Assembly: GCA_963575745.1 (NCBI GenBank)
Contig: CAUYUJ010020527.1
Location: 574,464-638,463, forward strand
From: Prorocentrum cordatum
Taxonomy: Eukaryota; Sar; Dinophyceae; Prorocentrales; Prorocentraceae
Reading direction: 5' to 3'
Length of the DNA: 64,000 nt
Positions 29,880 to 41,160 of the stretch are shown here, one piece after another (the first letter of the stretch is position 1; every line of letters begins with the position of its first letter). The notes under the pieces were generated by a model. The model did not search any database, was not told the DNA's origin, and worked only from the letters and a program-made list of their open reading frames with translations. The position numbers and the translations under genes are program-made.

Positions 29880-31610
29880 GGGGTGGCTCCCGTTGTGCAG
29901 TTCGACGCGGTAGTTCTCCACCCTCTGGCGCTGCTCAGTGTCGAGGCGCTGGTGGCCGACGTGCTGCTGAAAGACGTGGTGGTGGTTCTGGATCCCGTCG
30001 CGCTGCCCAACGTCGTGGAGGTCGACTCGGTCACGTTGCTCAGTGCAGAGGTACTAGTCGCAGACGTGCTGCTGAAAGATGTGAGGGTCGATGAGCCGCT
30101 CATCTCACTCGTATGTGCAAGGCTGTTGAGGCTGGATTCCGTCATGACGCTCGACGACGTGGTGGTTGACATAGTCATGCTACGCGGTGTCACTATGGTT
30201 TCGGACGTGTTGCTCGAAGGTGTGGTGCGCGTTGCCCTGCTCGTCTCACTTGTGGATGTGGGGCGGCTTGATGCGCGACGCCGTGATGCTTGGTCTCACC
30301 GTATGCTCGCTGCACTGCTTGTCCACCTCGTGAGTGCGAGGCTGTTGGCACTGGATCACATCGTAATGCTCAGCGTCGTGGCGTTCAGCTCCATCGCGTT
30401 GCTCAGTGTCGAGGTGCTGGTCACCGGCGTGTGCTGCAGGGCGTGGTGTTCGTAGCGGTGCTCGTATCGCTCGTAGGTGTTTGGGGCTGCTGATGCAATA
30501 TCCTATGATTGTGCACGTCGTGATGGTGCTCGACTCCGTCGTGCCGCCTGTGACCTGGATCTGGTCCCAGACGTACTGCTCAAAGACATGGTGCTCGCTG
30601 CATTGCACGGTGCCGAGGTGGCTTCGGACGTTCTGCTCGAAGATGTGAGGTTGCTTTTGCTGCTGGTTCCCGTCTTCGTGCGCAACGTCATTGCGCTTGG
30701 TCTCGCCGTGCTGCTCCGTGTCGAGGTGCTGGTCCCTGGCGTGTTGCTGGCAGACGTGGTGGGCGCTGTGCTGGTCGTCTCACTCGTAGTGACGCTATCG
30801 GTGCAGGATCCCGTCGTACTGCGCAGCGTCGTGGTGCTCAGCTCCGTGGCGTTTCTCGGTGTCGAAGCGCCGGTTATAGTTTGGTTGTTGGCGGGCGTGG
30901 TGTTCCATGCTCTGCTCGTCCCACTTGGCGTGAGGCTGCTGATGCTGGATCCCGTAACACTGCACGTCGTGGTGGACTCGACTCCGCCGTGCTGCGCGGC
31001 GTCCCGATGCTGGTCGCGTAGGTGCTGCAAGTGGACGTGCTGCCCGTAGCACTGCTCATCGCAGTCGTGAGTGTGAGGCTGCTGGTACCCATGCGCGCGA
31101 GCCTTTGTGGGCTGGCCATGGACCTCACTGCGCTGCTCGTCACGCTCGTGAGTGTGGGGGTGCTGGTGCTGGCTCCCGTCGCAAGGTTCGACGCCGTGGT
31201 GCTTGGTGCTCCAACCCCTCGCACCGCTCAGTCTCGACGTGCTGGTGACAGACGTGCTGCTGAAAGACGTGGTGCTGGATCCCGTCATGCTGCCCGACCT
31301 CGCGGTACTCGACTCCGTCGCGTTGTCGAGTCGAGGTGCTGGTCGCAGACGTGCTGCCGAAAGACGTGGCGTGTGCTGCGCTGCTCGTCTCGCTCGCAGG
31401 TGTGAGGCTGGCGGGGATGTAACCCTCGTGCTGCCCGACGTCGTGATGCTCGATTTCGTCGTGCTGCACGGTGTCGCGATGGTCCCAGGCGTGCTGCTCG
31501 AAGTCGTGGTGCTCGTTGCACTGCTCGTCACAATCCTGGTTGTGCGGCTGCTGGTATTGGAGCCCGTCTTGATGTGCAACGTCGTGGCACTTGGTCACAT
31601 TGTACTTCTC
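29880..31610 (-). repeat. 150-bp coding-like repeat block, His/Gln-rich on the minus strand
   Basis: About eleven degenerate units of roughly 150 bp. On the minus strand a unit reads like HHVFQQHVCDQHLDTEQRDG, then EHHDGIQHQQPHTHERDEQ and RSEHH. Clear examples are CHQHVETERCEG and GLQYQQPHNQDCDEQCNEHH near 31140-31598 and DQHLDTEQRDGAERHDAEHY near 30380. Frameshifts move the pattern between frames, and the other minus frame reads Ser/Thr-rich (FSSTSATSTSTLS). The plus strand is also open and reads Val/Leu/Asp-rich. Compared with the microsatellites nearby, the unit is complex and protein-like. It may be a decayed gene for a His/Gln-rich repeat protein, or a minisatellite that resembles one. 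Confidence 0.6.
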
Positions 31611-31635
31611 TTGTCCGCGAACCCTGGTATGCTAT

Positions 31636-32496
31636 TCACGACGATGACGGCGAAGAAGACGAGGGATACGCGCCGGTAAGCGCCCGAAGGGAGCTTGTGC
31701 CGATATGCGCCCGTGCGGAGTTCGCCAAAGCGCTCCTTCTGCCCCCGGGTGTATGTGGGGACGGTGCCACAATTGTTGGTGCGACGACTGACATCTGAGA
31801 TGCGAACACGGGCTTCCGCATGTGCGCCGGCGGGCCTGGTGGCTCAGCCCTAGGCCCCGCCGTCGGCAAGGCAGACGTCTCAGTTGACCTGGGCTCTGAC
31901 GTTGATGCAGGGTTTCCTCTCACCCTGTTGGCCTGTACATGGAGGTTCAGCATCTGCGGAAGCGAGGGCTCAGTCTTGACGTGAACAGGACGGCAATATT
32001 GCCATTGGTCCGTTGGTCGGGACCACCCAATACTGACTCTGATCTCCATTGATGCAGGGTTTCCTCTCACCCTGTTGGCCTCCTCAGGGAGGTTCAGCAT
32101 CTGGGGGAGCGAGGGCTCAGTCTTGACGTGAACAAGACGGCAATATTGCCCTTGATCCGTCCACCCAATACTGATTCTGATCCCCAGTGCGGCCAACGAC
32201 GGTACCGTGCTGGCCGCCAATGGGGTTCTTCGTCTGGTTGGTGACCGTTCCCGGTGCCCTCCTGGATGGGGGCGGACCACCCAATGCTGATTCTGGTCCC
32301 CCGTGCAGCCGATGACGGTGCCGTGTTGGCCGCCAGTGGAGTTCTTCATCTGGTTGGTGACCGTTCCCGGTGCCCTCCTGGATGGGCAGAAGTTGAGGGA
32401 TGAATAAACGCCTCTACCCTGGGTTACAAGTGGGTGGTCTGTAGACCTCCTGGGAGCTCCCAAAGGCCAGAGAGCCGCCAGGATACTGCGCGACAC
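31636..32496 (-). CDS. Repeat-containing open frame, 286 codons
   Basis: A minus-strand frame without an ATG at its upstream limit; the first ATG is at about codon 50. It contains two near-identical units, 32187-32049 and 32048-31902, each carrying ISIGW, QYCR, HVKTEPSLPQMLNL and ANRVRGNPAS. The DNA period of the second unit is 147 bp, or 49 codons. The two protein units differ by an in-frame length change (WTDQGQ against WSRPTDQWQ), so the frame survives the indel. Upstream, 32188-32395 holds another direct repeat of about 115 bp (GGCCGCCAATGGGGTTCTTC, CTGGTTGGTGACCGTTCCCG, GGTGCCCTCCTGGATGGG) that shifts frame between copies. No family is recognised. Confidence 0.35.
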   Translation of the reverse strand: MSRSILAALWPLGAPRRSTDHPLVTQGRGVYSSLNFCPSRRAPGTVTNQMKNSTGGQHGTVIGCTGDQNQHWVVRPHPGGHRERSPTRRRTPLAASTVPSLAALGIRISIGWTDQGQYCRLVHVKTEPSLPQMLNLPEEANRVRGNPASMEIRVSIGWSRPTDQWQYCRPVHVKTEPSLPQMLNLHVQANRVRGNPASTSEPRSTETSALPTAGPRAEPPGPPAHMRKPVFASQMSVVAPTIVAPSPHTPGGRRSALANSARAHIGTSSLRALTGAYPSSSSPSSS

Positions 32497-32584
32497 GCGC
32501 GAAACGAAGCGCTTGCCCTGTCAGCCCGCAGGAGGTTCAGCGCACAGCGCCTCGTAAACCAGGTCTGGGGCGTCCTTTAAGCCC

Positions 32585-32960
32585 TTGAAGAAGCAGAAAA
32601 GGCGGGACGAGGCCTGTGGTGTCGGGCACCGTTTCGCCCCTGGTGGGCCCTGCGTTTGCCCCGGCCCAGGCTCAGCCCCGAGATCGGGCGACCGGGCCCG
32701 CACGCTGCTCCGCACTCTGTTCGGCAAATTTGCCTCGACGCCGAAATCCTTTACCCCATCTGGCGCGTCAGCTCGCGCGCGTGCTGCCGTGGGAGCCGGT
32801 GACGTGGAAGGTAATGCTGTCAGTGGCGCTTGCCGTGCCGTGTGTGTCACTGAGGCCTCGCCTGTACTCGCCCAAGGGTTCCACCCTGGTGGGCGTACCC
32901 GTAGGGTTTGGCGGTGGTTGCAGCGGATGAATCTAGGGTCCTCTGGTGGCAGTACCCCCC
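32585..32960 (+). other. Unrecognised mixed frame
   Basis: A plus-strand frame of about 100 codons without ATG (VLPWEPVTWKVMLSVALAVP, then RPRLYSPKGSTLVGVPVG) is protein-like and contains a possible hydrophobic segment. The opposite strand is also open. It is noted only as a place to test for an exon. Confidence 0.2.
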
Positions 32961-32983
32961 CCGAGGCAACCGCTGGGAAATCG

Positions 32984-33045
32984 GAGAGAGAGAGAGAGAG
33001 AGAGAGAAAAAGAGAGAAAGGGAGAGAGTGAGAGAGAGAGAGAGC
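32984..33045. repeat. GA microsatellite
   Basis: GAGAGA with AAAA and GGG breaks. Confidence 0.93.
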
Positions 33046-33528
33046 GAGAACAAGAAAGCAACATATCTGTACCCATGGTCCTTTGGTCACCCCACGGGCT
33101 GGTTGAGGCAGGAGCAGCCCGACGGACTTTGCTCTGGAAGCGGCAATGCAGAACCCGAGTGAGGCGGGGCCCACGCACGCCATCGGCGAATACAAGCGAG
33201 CGCCGATCGAAAAACAACGGGTCTTGCGCGAGATGACACAGCGACCTTCCGCGCTGGCTTACGCGGACCGCCAGCGCGGCAAGCCACAAGGGAGACGAGG
33301 GCGCTTAAGCGCGATCTCGCACGGGCAGCTTACGAGCCAATATCGGTGAAGATGAACCTTTCTTTTGCGCCGCTCGATGGAACTCGTAGGGTATTGCCTC
33401 TGGCAACCTCGGCGTGCCGACGCCCACCGCCGTCGCGCGCAGCTTGCGTCGGCGGCGAGACAAGGGAAGTCCGCGCTGGCGGAAAGGTCGACACGGGGAT
33501 GCCGTCAGGGCAGATTGTGACACCATGC

Positions 33529-33531
<3 letters not shown>

Positions 33532-33594
<63 letters not shown>

Positions 33595-33595
33595 G
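33532..33595. repeat. GAT microsatellite
   Basis: Twenty-one GAT units, pure until one GGT at the end. Confidence 0.97.
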
Positions 33596-33905
33596 TGATG
33601 ACACGCCCGTAAAGACGGGTTCCCGAGATCCACACGACTCAGAAGCGCCACCACCAGCCGTCCCTCGACAGAAGGTGGGGAAGAAGAGAGAGAAGCGAGA
33701 GGAGAGAGAGTAGGAGGGGGAGCAGGAGGGGGACGCGGCCGAAAGAGGGGCGCGGAAGCAGCGAGCTGCTCAGGGGGACGGGTCACGCCCCGAGCGTCCG
33801 TGACGCGCACCCTCTGCGAGCCGACGCCCCGTGGGCCAGGGCTCGCCAAAGGCCGACGGGCGTCCTGTGCTGCGCTGCCGCGGGTCCAGATCGTTACCGC
33901 TAAGC

Positions 33906-34080
33906 TTAAGTCGGGCATGTCCCCCTACATGCGGAATTCGGACGACAAAATTAAACGTAGTCGAAAATACCCCAACATGTTCAAAAATGGTGAAACATTG
34001 TCCCCATATTATGATGTTCTTATTTTATATTAATGTGTATTTTTGAATATTCCTCCTGTTGAGGGTCAGGCCCGACTTAA
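33906..34080. mobile_element. Small inverted-repeat element T1, copy 2 (best copy)
   Basis: This 175-bp element begins TTAAGTCGGGCATGTCCCCC and ends with GAGGGTCAGGCCCGACTTAA. The terminal 11 bp are perfectly inverted, and similarity extends for about 30 bp (CTACATGCGGAATTC against GAATATTCCTCCTGTTG). TTAA lies at both extremes and may be target-derived. The interior is AT-rich and non-coding. Confidence 0.93.
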
Positions 34081-34494
34081 CGCTAGGCCTGGCTGTCCAG
34101 TGGAGGCCAATCCACAAGAAACCTTACGCAAGAAACCCAACCCGTGAGACCCCAGGAAGCCCATTGAGATTTGGCATTGGAAAGTCACGCTTTCCACAAC
34201 AAAACCATCGAAGTACAAGAAACCCAGGGCACCTTGGAGGCAAGCAGGGTGTTTCTTGGCACGAGTTTCCACTGTATTCGCTGATGGCGAATGTGTGCCG
34301 GGGATCTCCTGGCCCGGGTCAATCCAGACCCGGGTCAGTGCAGGATCCTGCAAGACCCTGCGGGAGTCCTGCGCCCAAGCCCGGGTCAGTGCGCCCTTGG
34401 CACTGCAGGATCCTGCAAGCTCCGGCGTTCTGTCTGACCCCCGTTTGCACTGACCCCCGCCTGCACGGTTTCCCCCGGGGCCGTAGGCGACCCG

Positions 34495-34672
34495 AGGAGG
34501 AGGAGGAGGAGGAGGAGGAGGAGGAGGAGGAGGAGGAGGAGGAGGAGAAGGAGGAGTGGAGGAGGGAGAGGGGGAGGAGGAGATGTACGAGGGGAGGAGG
34601 AGGAGGAGGAGGAGGAGGAGGAGAGGAGAGATGAGGAGGAGGAGGAGGAGGAGGAGGAGGAGGAGGGGTCGC
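34495..34672. repeat. GGA-rich tract
   Basis: GGA units in two blocks separated by GTGGAGGAGGGAGAGGG and GATGTACGAGG segments. Confidence 0.95.
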
Positions 34673-35061
34673 CTAAGCCCTTCGGAGAAACCCTCCACCC
34701 CCGTCCCTTGAGCCCCGAATGTGGGCGCGGGCGGCGCTGCCGGCGGACCTCCTACCGAGTCGGGGCTGCTGTGGTCGGCGTTTTTTTGGGGGGGCGTGCC
34801 GATCTCGGAGAGAACGCGCGCTTCACGGGCGCCTGCCTTGGGAACAGTCGGCGGCGCGTTTCAAACCGGGGGATGCCCCCCCCCCCCCCCCCAACACTAG
34901 GCGCCGTCGATCGAAACCAGGGGGACTCCCCTCCCCGCCAAACCCCTCCCCTCCCGAACCCCCCCACCCCCCCAATCCCCCCAAGGGGGGGGGTTCAAAC
35001 CCTCCCCCCCCCTCGGCGCCGGCGCCGGCGCTGGCGGCCGCCAGCAGCGCCCACGGCGGGG

Positions 35062-35239
35062 ATAGACGCCGCGCTCGGGGACCACCCCTTGCGCACCCCC
35101 TATGGTGTCGAGAAGGTACCACGCCTGCTATGCCCTGCGCCATGGCCCGCATAGACGCCGCGCTCGGGGACCACCCCCTGCGCACCCCCTATGGTGTCGA
35201 GAAAGTGCCACGCCTGCAATGCCCTGCGCCATGGCCCAC
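35062..35239. repeat. 90-bp direct duplication
   Basis: ATAGACGCCGCGCTCGGGGA, CCACCCC, TATGGTGTCGAGAA and CCCTGCGCCATGGCCC occur at 35062-35151 and again at 35152-35239 with a few substitutions. Confidence 0.95.
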
Positions 35240-35339
35240 GTGTGCGGCAATATCGGGACGTGTGCCTCATGTGTGTGCCCAATCTGTACGCATACATCGC
35301 GTGTATGTGTTATGTGTGTGTGTGTGTGTCTGTTTGTGC

Positions 35340-36300
35340 GTGAGGAGAGGGAGAAGGAGAGGGAGGCGCGTGGAAGACGCGGGTGCGACGCGGCAGAGAA
35401 GAAAACCATAACCCCACGACACATTTTTTTGGTCGGCGGCGCGAGAGCGAACCTCTTCCGCTAAAAGCTAGGCGGGCTACGCATAAACCCCACGAAACAT
35501 GTGGGGAAGAAATGCCACAGCAACGCAGGACATGGCAAGGCCAAGACCTCCGGGCGGGCGGCGGCGCGCGGTGCAGCGCATAGAACTGAAGGGGCCCTCC
35601 CTGTGCGCGTAGTACGGCCGGCCGCTCGAGCTCTTGACCTCGTACCACTTGGCCAGCTCGCCCTCGCCGGCGCGCCCGCGCCCGCGGGCGCGCGCGCGGC
35701 GGGCCGCAGGACTCGCCATCGCTCGGACGTCCATTCCCGGTGCGCTTTTTCGGCCTCGCGCGTGCACTTTTTTGGCACGGCGCACGAACATGCTCCTCGA
35801 GGGTCCTTGCCGGGGGAAAAAAATGCACACGTCCGAGCGATGCCAATGGGAGACGATGGCCTCGACGCCGCCAGGGGAGCGCCCCCCGCGCCCCTCGGTC
35901 CGGGGCTCCCACGGCTGCACGCAGGAATCGACTGAGTTGGAGCTCCTCCAGGCCCTGTTTCGGGCGCGGGAGGCGCGGGTGAGGCTGGAACGTGTCGCCG
36001 CCCGGCTCGCACGCTCACGCGGCTCGGCTCTGGGCAAGAGGGGCCTCTGGTGTGCGCGGCTCGCCGATCGCTCGGCTCCGTGCGACAGTGTCGGCAGGAA
36101 GCGGGCGGGTCCTGGACCTCAAGACCGTGCCCCCCGGGACCAACTCTTCGCCCTGAGCTGTGCCTTGACAGCCCCAGGGGCCCGTGGAAGGCCCCAGTTT
36201 GCCCGAAAACGGCGGCGCATTTCAGGTACAGGTACAGCCTGCATGCAGCTCCAGAGGAGCGGTCCCTCAAAGGGGCAGGCGGCGACCAAGGATTATGAAA
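35340..36300. other. No recognisable gene apart from an inserted T3 element
   Basis: GC-rich sequence with overlapping frames on both strands; the longest minus-strand frame (35461-36270) runs through the T3 element. I see no conserved domain. From 36080 to 36300 nothing is recognised. Confidence 0.45.
35714..35844. mobile_element. Small inverted-repeat element T3, copy 1
   Basis: CGCCATCGCTCGGACGTCCA at the left pairs with GCACACGTCCGAGCGATGCC at the right. The element is about 130 bp. The interior contains TTTTTCGGCCTCGCGCGTG and CCTCGAGGGTCCTTGCC, matching the same order at 63309-63430. Confidence 0.9.
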
Positions 36301-36302
36301 CG

Positions 36303-36402
36303 CTTAACTCAGGGACCGCTTCGTTAACTCAGGGCCCGCTTCGTTTGTGAAACGTTTACCCCATGGCCCGCTCCGTCAACTCAGGGACCGCTTCGTTCCC
36401 GG
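36303..36402. repeat. Short tandem GTTAACTCAGGGACCGC units
   Basis: TTAACTCAGGGACCGCTTCG or variants (CCCATGGCCCGCTCC, GTCAACTCAGGGACCGC) recur four times at about 25-30 bp. Confidence 0.88.
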
Positions 36403-36649
36403 CGACGGCGGCGGCCCGCGTGCTCGGTTCCGCCGCCCCCTCTCCCCTCCCCGCGCCCCCCCGCAAGCTGCGGGCCACACTTCCGCCTGGCCTCCGCACC
36501 TCCCACCTCGGGCCTCCGGCGGCCGCTCGGGACGATCTCGGCGCCCCCCGAAGGCACTCGTCTGGGCGCAGCTGCTGGAGCGCATCCCGAGGCGGGGGAG
36601 CACCCAGGAACCGACGATGACGTCCGAGAGCCCGGAGGAGGGGAAAGAG

Positions 36650-36918
36650 AGGAAGGAGGAGGAGGAGGAGGAGGAGGAGGGAGGAGGAGGAGGAGGAGGA
36701 GGAGGAGGAGGAGGAGGAGGAGGAGGAAGGAGGAGGAGGAGGAGGAGGAGGAGGGAGGAGGAGGAGGAGGAGGAGGAGGAGGAGGAAGTGGAGGAGGGGG
36801 AGAAGAAAGAGAGGGCGAGGAGGAGGATGAGGGAGAGGAGAGGCAAGAGGAAATGGAGGAGGGGGAGGAGGAAGAGAGGGCGAGGAGGAGGAGGTGGAGG
36901 AGGAGGAGGAGGAGGACC
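36650..36918. repeat. GGA-rich tract, 270 bp
   Basis: GGA units with GGGAGG, AAGTGG and GAGAGGGCG breaks. The GAGAGGGCGAGGAGGAGG segment recurs about 60 bp apart. Confidence 0.95.
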
Positions 36919-37216
36919 TCCCATCCGCCTCCCATTCCTTCATCCCCGACTCGGTGGCCCTGGGGCCCCGCAGTTCGTGCGCAAGCCTGCTCCTGCGGCC
37001 GTCCGTCGTGCCTCTGCCGTCCTGAGGTCACCGCAGCCTCGCACGTCGCGCCCCGCGGGTGCGCGACGCGCGATTTTTCTTCGCGCCCTCGCGCTGCCGC
37101 CCCGGAGGATGGCGCGATAGTCTTCGCGGCCCTGGGGGTGACCTGGGCTGCCGCCCTTGCCCCGAGGCAGCTGCCGAGGAGAGGGCGACCCGCGCTGCTC
37201 ATCTGCATGTGCGTTT

Positions 37217-38420
37217 TGCCCCATCCATCCTGTGGTTTTGGGTCCTCGTTTTGAAAAGGCAGCGCCCCGCGTTCCTCCTCTTGCCGCCCCCTCTTCCATC
37301 CTCCCATCCTTGCCTCTGCCCTCCGCAGTCAACCATTCCGGCACACTCCTCACACGTTTCGTGGCCCCATAGGGAGCTCCACCGAAGGCCCCAGAGGCGA
37401 CGTTTGCATGTGCGCGTCACGCCCGCTTCGGCACACCCCTTACGCGTTCCGTGGCCTCATGAGGAGCTCCACCGAAGGCCCCAGTGGTGGCGTTCGCATG
37501 TGGGCGTCACGCCCCTTGCGGCACACCCCTCAAATGTGTCGTGGCCCCACAGGAAGCTCCACCGAAGGCCCCAGTGGCCGTGTCCAGATGCGGCCGCCCC
37601 ACCCATGTCAGCACACCCCTCGCACGTTTCGTGGCCCTACGGGGAGCTCCACCGAAGGGCCCCTGTGGCGGTGTCCACATGTGGGCGTCACGCCCGTTTC
37701 GGCACACCCTTCACGCGTTTCGTAGCACAGAGAGCTCCACCTGAGGCCCCAGCGGCGGTGATCAAATGCGGGCGTCACGCCCGTTGCGGCACCCCTCACA
37801 CGTTTCGTGGCCCCACAGGGAGCTCCACCGAAGGTCTCAGTGGCGGTGTCCACAACATGCGGCCGCCCAACCCCTGTCGGCACACCCCTCACACGTTTCG
37901 TGGCCCCGCATGGAGCTCCACGTGAGGCCCCAGTGGCGACGTTCGCATTCCCATGTGGGCGTCACGCCCGTTTCGGCACACCCCTCTCACGCGTTTTCGT
38001 GGCCCTACAAGGAGCTCCACCGAAGGCCACAATGCGGTGTCCACATGCGTCCGTCACGCCCGTTTCGGCACACCCCTCACACGTTTCGTGGCCCCAGAGA
38101 AAGAAAGAGACCCGCCTGAGGCCCCAGTGGCGGTGCCCACATGCTGGCGCCCCACCCACGTTGCCAAACCGCTTACACGTTTCGTGGCCCCATGGGGAGC
38201 TCCCCCGAAGGAACCGCCGAGGGCCGCAGTGACAGCGCCCGCACGGTGGCCCCGCTCCATGTCGGCACCCCCCTTGCACGCTTGGTGGCCCCGTGCAAGG
38301 GCCCCGTCGAAAGCCCCAGTGGCAGCGCCCGCCGGGCTGCTCGGCCCCATGTCGGCGCACCCTCCGCGCGCTTCGTGGCCTCAAGCGGAGACCCACCGAA
38401 GGCGGTGCTCACAGCGCCGG
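37217..38420 (-). mobile_element. Composite element family K, member B (3' end and array)
   Basis: On the plus strand it opens with CCATCCATCCTGTGGTTTTG, GGTCCTCGTTTTG and GCGCCCCGCG, then a CCTCCCATCCTTGCCTCTGC block, then about 12 diverged 85-90-bp units (ACACGTTTCGTGGCCCCATA, GGGAGCTCCACCGAAGGCCC). The units become more diverged to the right, and no 5' terminal block is visible. Confidence 0.82.
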
Positions 38421-38742
38421 GCCCTTCGCAAGGACAGCTCTGCCCGGTCTGCCGCGGGCGCGAGGGCCTGAGGCTGGGAGCAGCCCGAGCGAGTCAGCGG
38501 GGCCCAGGTGCAGCACGTCCTGTGCGAAACAAGAACCGAATCCAGAAGTCAAATCGGCGATCGAAATAAATCGGATCGGCAGGGGTCGGCAGCGAAGTCA
38601 GGAGACGTCGAATTGGCGGAAAGCAGGTCAGCGAGGCCTCCACGGAGAAACCGAAATCCAAATCGGAACACAAGGACGAATCGAAACGGAATCGGAATCG
38701 GTCGAAATCGAATCGCGACGGACAGATTCTGCGAACTCTCTC

Positions 38743-38913
38743 GGCTACACGCAGGTGTGGCCCTAGGCAGGAGTGACCTCTGGTGCGCGGATTAAGGGGA
38801 CGCAGGGTGGCCAAGCCCAAGCACGCAAGCAGCCAGTCGTATCGCGCTCAGCGATCGGGGGATCCGATTGGGCCCGCCCCCGAAACTCACTCCGGCGAAG
38901 GGTCACTCTTACC
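38743..38913. mobile_element. Small inverted-repeat element T2, copy 1
   Basis: The left end GGCTACACGCAGGTGTGGCC, CTAGGCAGGAGTGACC pairs through its inner GAGTGACC with the right end GGTCACTCTTACC. The element is about 171 bp. The right half contains ACTCCGGCGAAGGGTC, as in the other copies. Confidence 0.82.
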
Positions 38914-38997
38914 TACGTGTATGAGACTTCTGGCCTCCGGGGGCAATTTCTGGGCCCTGGCGCCTTCAGAAACAGACCCTCGGGGGTCGACAAGACC

Positions 38998-39156
38998 TCA
39001 AGTCGGGCCTGTCCCTCTACAGGAGGAATATTCAAAAATAGTCAAAACATAGTCGGGGGACGATTATTGTAGTATTTTTTGAACATGCTGGAATATTTTG
39101 TGACCATTTTCAATTTTTCCTCCACCACCCCCTGCAGGGGGACATGCCCGACCTAA
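38998..39156. mobile_element. Small inverted-repeat element T1, copy 3
   Basis: Left end CAAGTCGGGCCTGTCCCTCT, ACAGGAGGAATATTC; right end TTTTTCCTCC, then GGGGGACATGCCCGACCTAA. AT-rich interior. Confidence 0.9.
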
Positions 39157-39306
39157 CAAGACCCCCTGAAGCACAACACCCTCGAGTGGAAACGACCCAG
39201 GGCCAGACCAGGCGGGCGCATGGCCGCAAGAACTGCGGCCGCAACACCCTCTCGAGAACAGAGGAAGGGGCAAGTCGCTGATCGACTTGGCAGGGTGGGG
39301 GTTGTA

Positions 39307-39460
39307 TTAGGTTGGACATGTCCCCCCTACAGGGGGATCGTGGACGAAACATTAAAACATTCAAATGCTCAGAAATAAAAAATAGAGAATTGTGTATATA
39401 CATGTATTGAAACAAACTATTTTTGAATACTCCTCCTGTAGAGGGGCACGCCCGACTTAA
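39307..39460. mobile_element. Small inverted-repeat element T1, copy 4
   Basis: Left end TTAGGTTGGACATGTCCCCC; right end ACTCCTCCTGTAGAGGGGCA, CGCCCGACTTAA. It lies only 150 bp from copy 3. Confidence 0.9.
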
Positions 39461-39464
39461 GGGT

Positions 39465-39925
39465 TGTAGCAAACTCCGACTCTCCTCCTCCAGCCTCTCC
39501 TTCTCCAGGTCTCTCGCCCTCCCCTCCTCCACGCTCCCTGCTTTGTCGCCCTCCCTGCTTCTCGCCCTCTCCCTCTCATCCCTTTGCTCCTTTATCCTTT
39601 CCATCTCCCTGCCTCTCGCCCTCCTGCCTCTCCTCCTTTTCCCTCCTCCTCCCTCCTCCTTTTCCCTCCTCCTCCCTCCTCCCTCCTCCCTCCTCCCTCC
39701 TCCCTTCTCCCTCCTCCCTGCTCCCTCCTCCCTCCTCCCTTCTCCTCCTCCCTCCTCTCCTCCTCCTCCTCTCTTCCTCTCCTCCTCCTCCTCCTCTCCT
39801 CCTCCTCCTCCTCCCTCTCCTCCTCCTCCTCCTCCTCCTCCTCCTCCTCCTCCTCCTCCTCCTCCTCCTCCTCCTCCTCCTCCTCCTCCTCCTCTCCCCT
39901 CTCCTCCTCCTCCCTGCTGCTCCTC
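39465..39925. repeat. CTC/CCT-rich tract
   Basis: Polypyrimidine sequence grading from mixed CTCTCGCCCTCC into CCTCCCTCC and finally about 110 bp of pure CTC. It is the main tract here with pyrimidines on the plus strand. Confidence 0.95.
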
Positions 39926-39994
39926 CCCAGCCCCTCGAAGAGGAGCCGCCGGGACGGGGCGCCGAGGCCTTGGTCTCCGCCTCCCACCTCTGGC

Positions 39995-40975
39995 GGCCAG
40001 ATGAATGATCATGATGATGCTGACGATGATGGTTATGCCGCTGCTGCTGCTGCTGCTGCTGATGGTCGTGTTGCTGCTGACGATGATGGTCATGCTGATG
40101 CCGATGGTGGCGAGGAGGAGAAGGAGGAAGATGAGGAGGAGGAGGGGAGTGCGGAGGAGGGCTGCGGGGAGAAGGGGGTATCAGGAGTGGAGATGTGAGG
40201 GGGAAAAGGAAGAGAAAGGCGAGAGTGATGATGATGATAACGATGCTGATGATGATACTGATGATGATGATGATGCCGATGACGATGATGATGCTGATGA
40301 CGGTGATGATGATGATGACGATGATGCTAACGATGCTGATGAGGAGGAGGATGAGGATAATCATGATGATGACGACTATGATGATGCTGATGATGCCGAT
40401 GATGATAATGAAAGTGATGATGACGTTTTTCATGACAACGATGAGCATGATGTTGACAGTAATGACGTTTGCTGGATGCTGTTTTCTGACAGTGATGCTG
40501 ACGATGATGCTGATTATGATGATGATGCTACTGATGGTGATGCTGAGGATGCTCACAATGCTAATGATGATGATGCTGCTGATGATGATGGTGATGCTGA
40601 TGGTGATGTTTATGCTGCTGCTGGTGATGCTGATGCTGATGATGATGATGCTGAGCATGATGATGCTGATGATGCTGATGCTGCTGCTGACGATGACGAT
40701 GACGATGCTGCTGCTGATAATGCTGATAATGATGATGCTGATGTTAATGACGATGCTGATGATGACGATGATGATGCTGATGATGATGATGGTGGCAATG
40801 CTGCTGCTGCTGCTGATGATGATGATGACGATGACGATGGCGACGACTATGACGACGATGACGATGGCGAGGATGACGATGATGATGATGCTGATGATGA
40901 TGATGGTGGTGATGATGATGCTGATGACGATAATGATGATGATGCTGATGATGATGATTATGATGATGATGCTGC

Positions 40976-41013
<38 letters not shown>

Positions 41014-41160
41014 CAGCTGATGGTAACGATGATAATGATGATGCTGCTGATGATGATGATGATGACGGTGATGGTGATGATGAAGATGAGGGTGAGGATG
41101 ATGATAATCATGCTGCTACTGATGATGATAACGCTGGTAGCCATGCTGATGACGATGTTG
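39995..41160. repeat. GAT-rich tract, 1.2 kb
   Basis: GATGAT, GATGCT, GACGAT and GCTGCT triplets with minor interruptions (for example CATGACAACGATGAGC). One frame reads as an Asp/Ala run of more than 300 residues, another as Met runs. I treat these as repeat translations. Confidence 0.95.

Noticed and set aside
35461-36270. 269-codon minus-strand frame
   Set aside because: It passes straight through the T3 inverted-repeat element, so most of it cannot be an old coding exon.
37059-37925. 288-codon plus-strand frame
   Set aside because: Its C-terminal two thirds translate family K units, and its start lies in unrelated GC-rich sequence.
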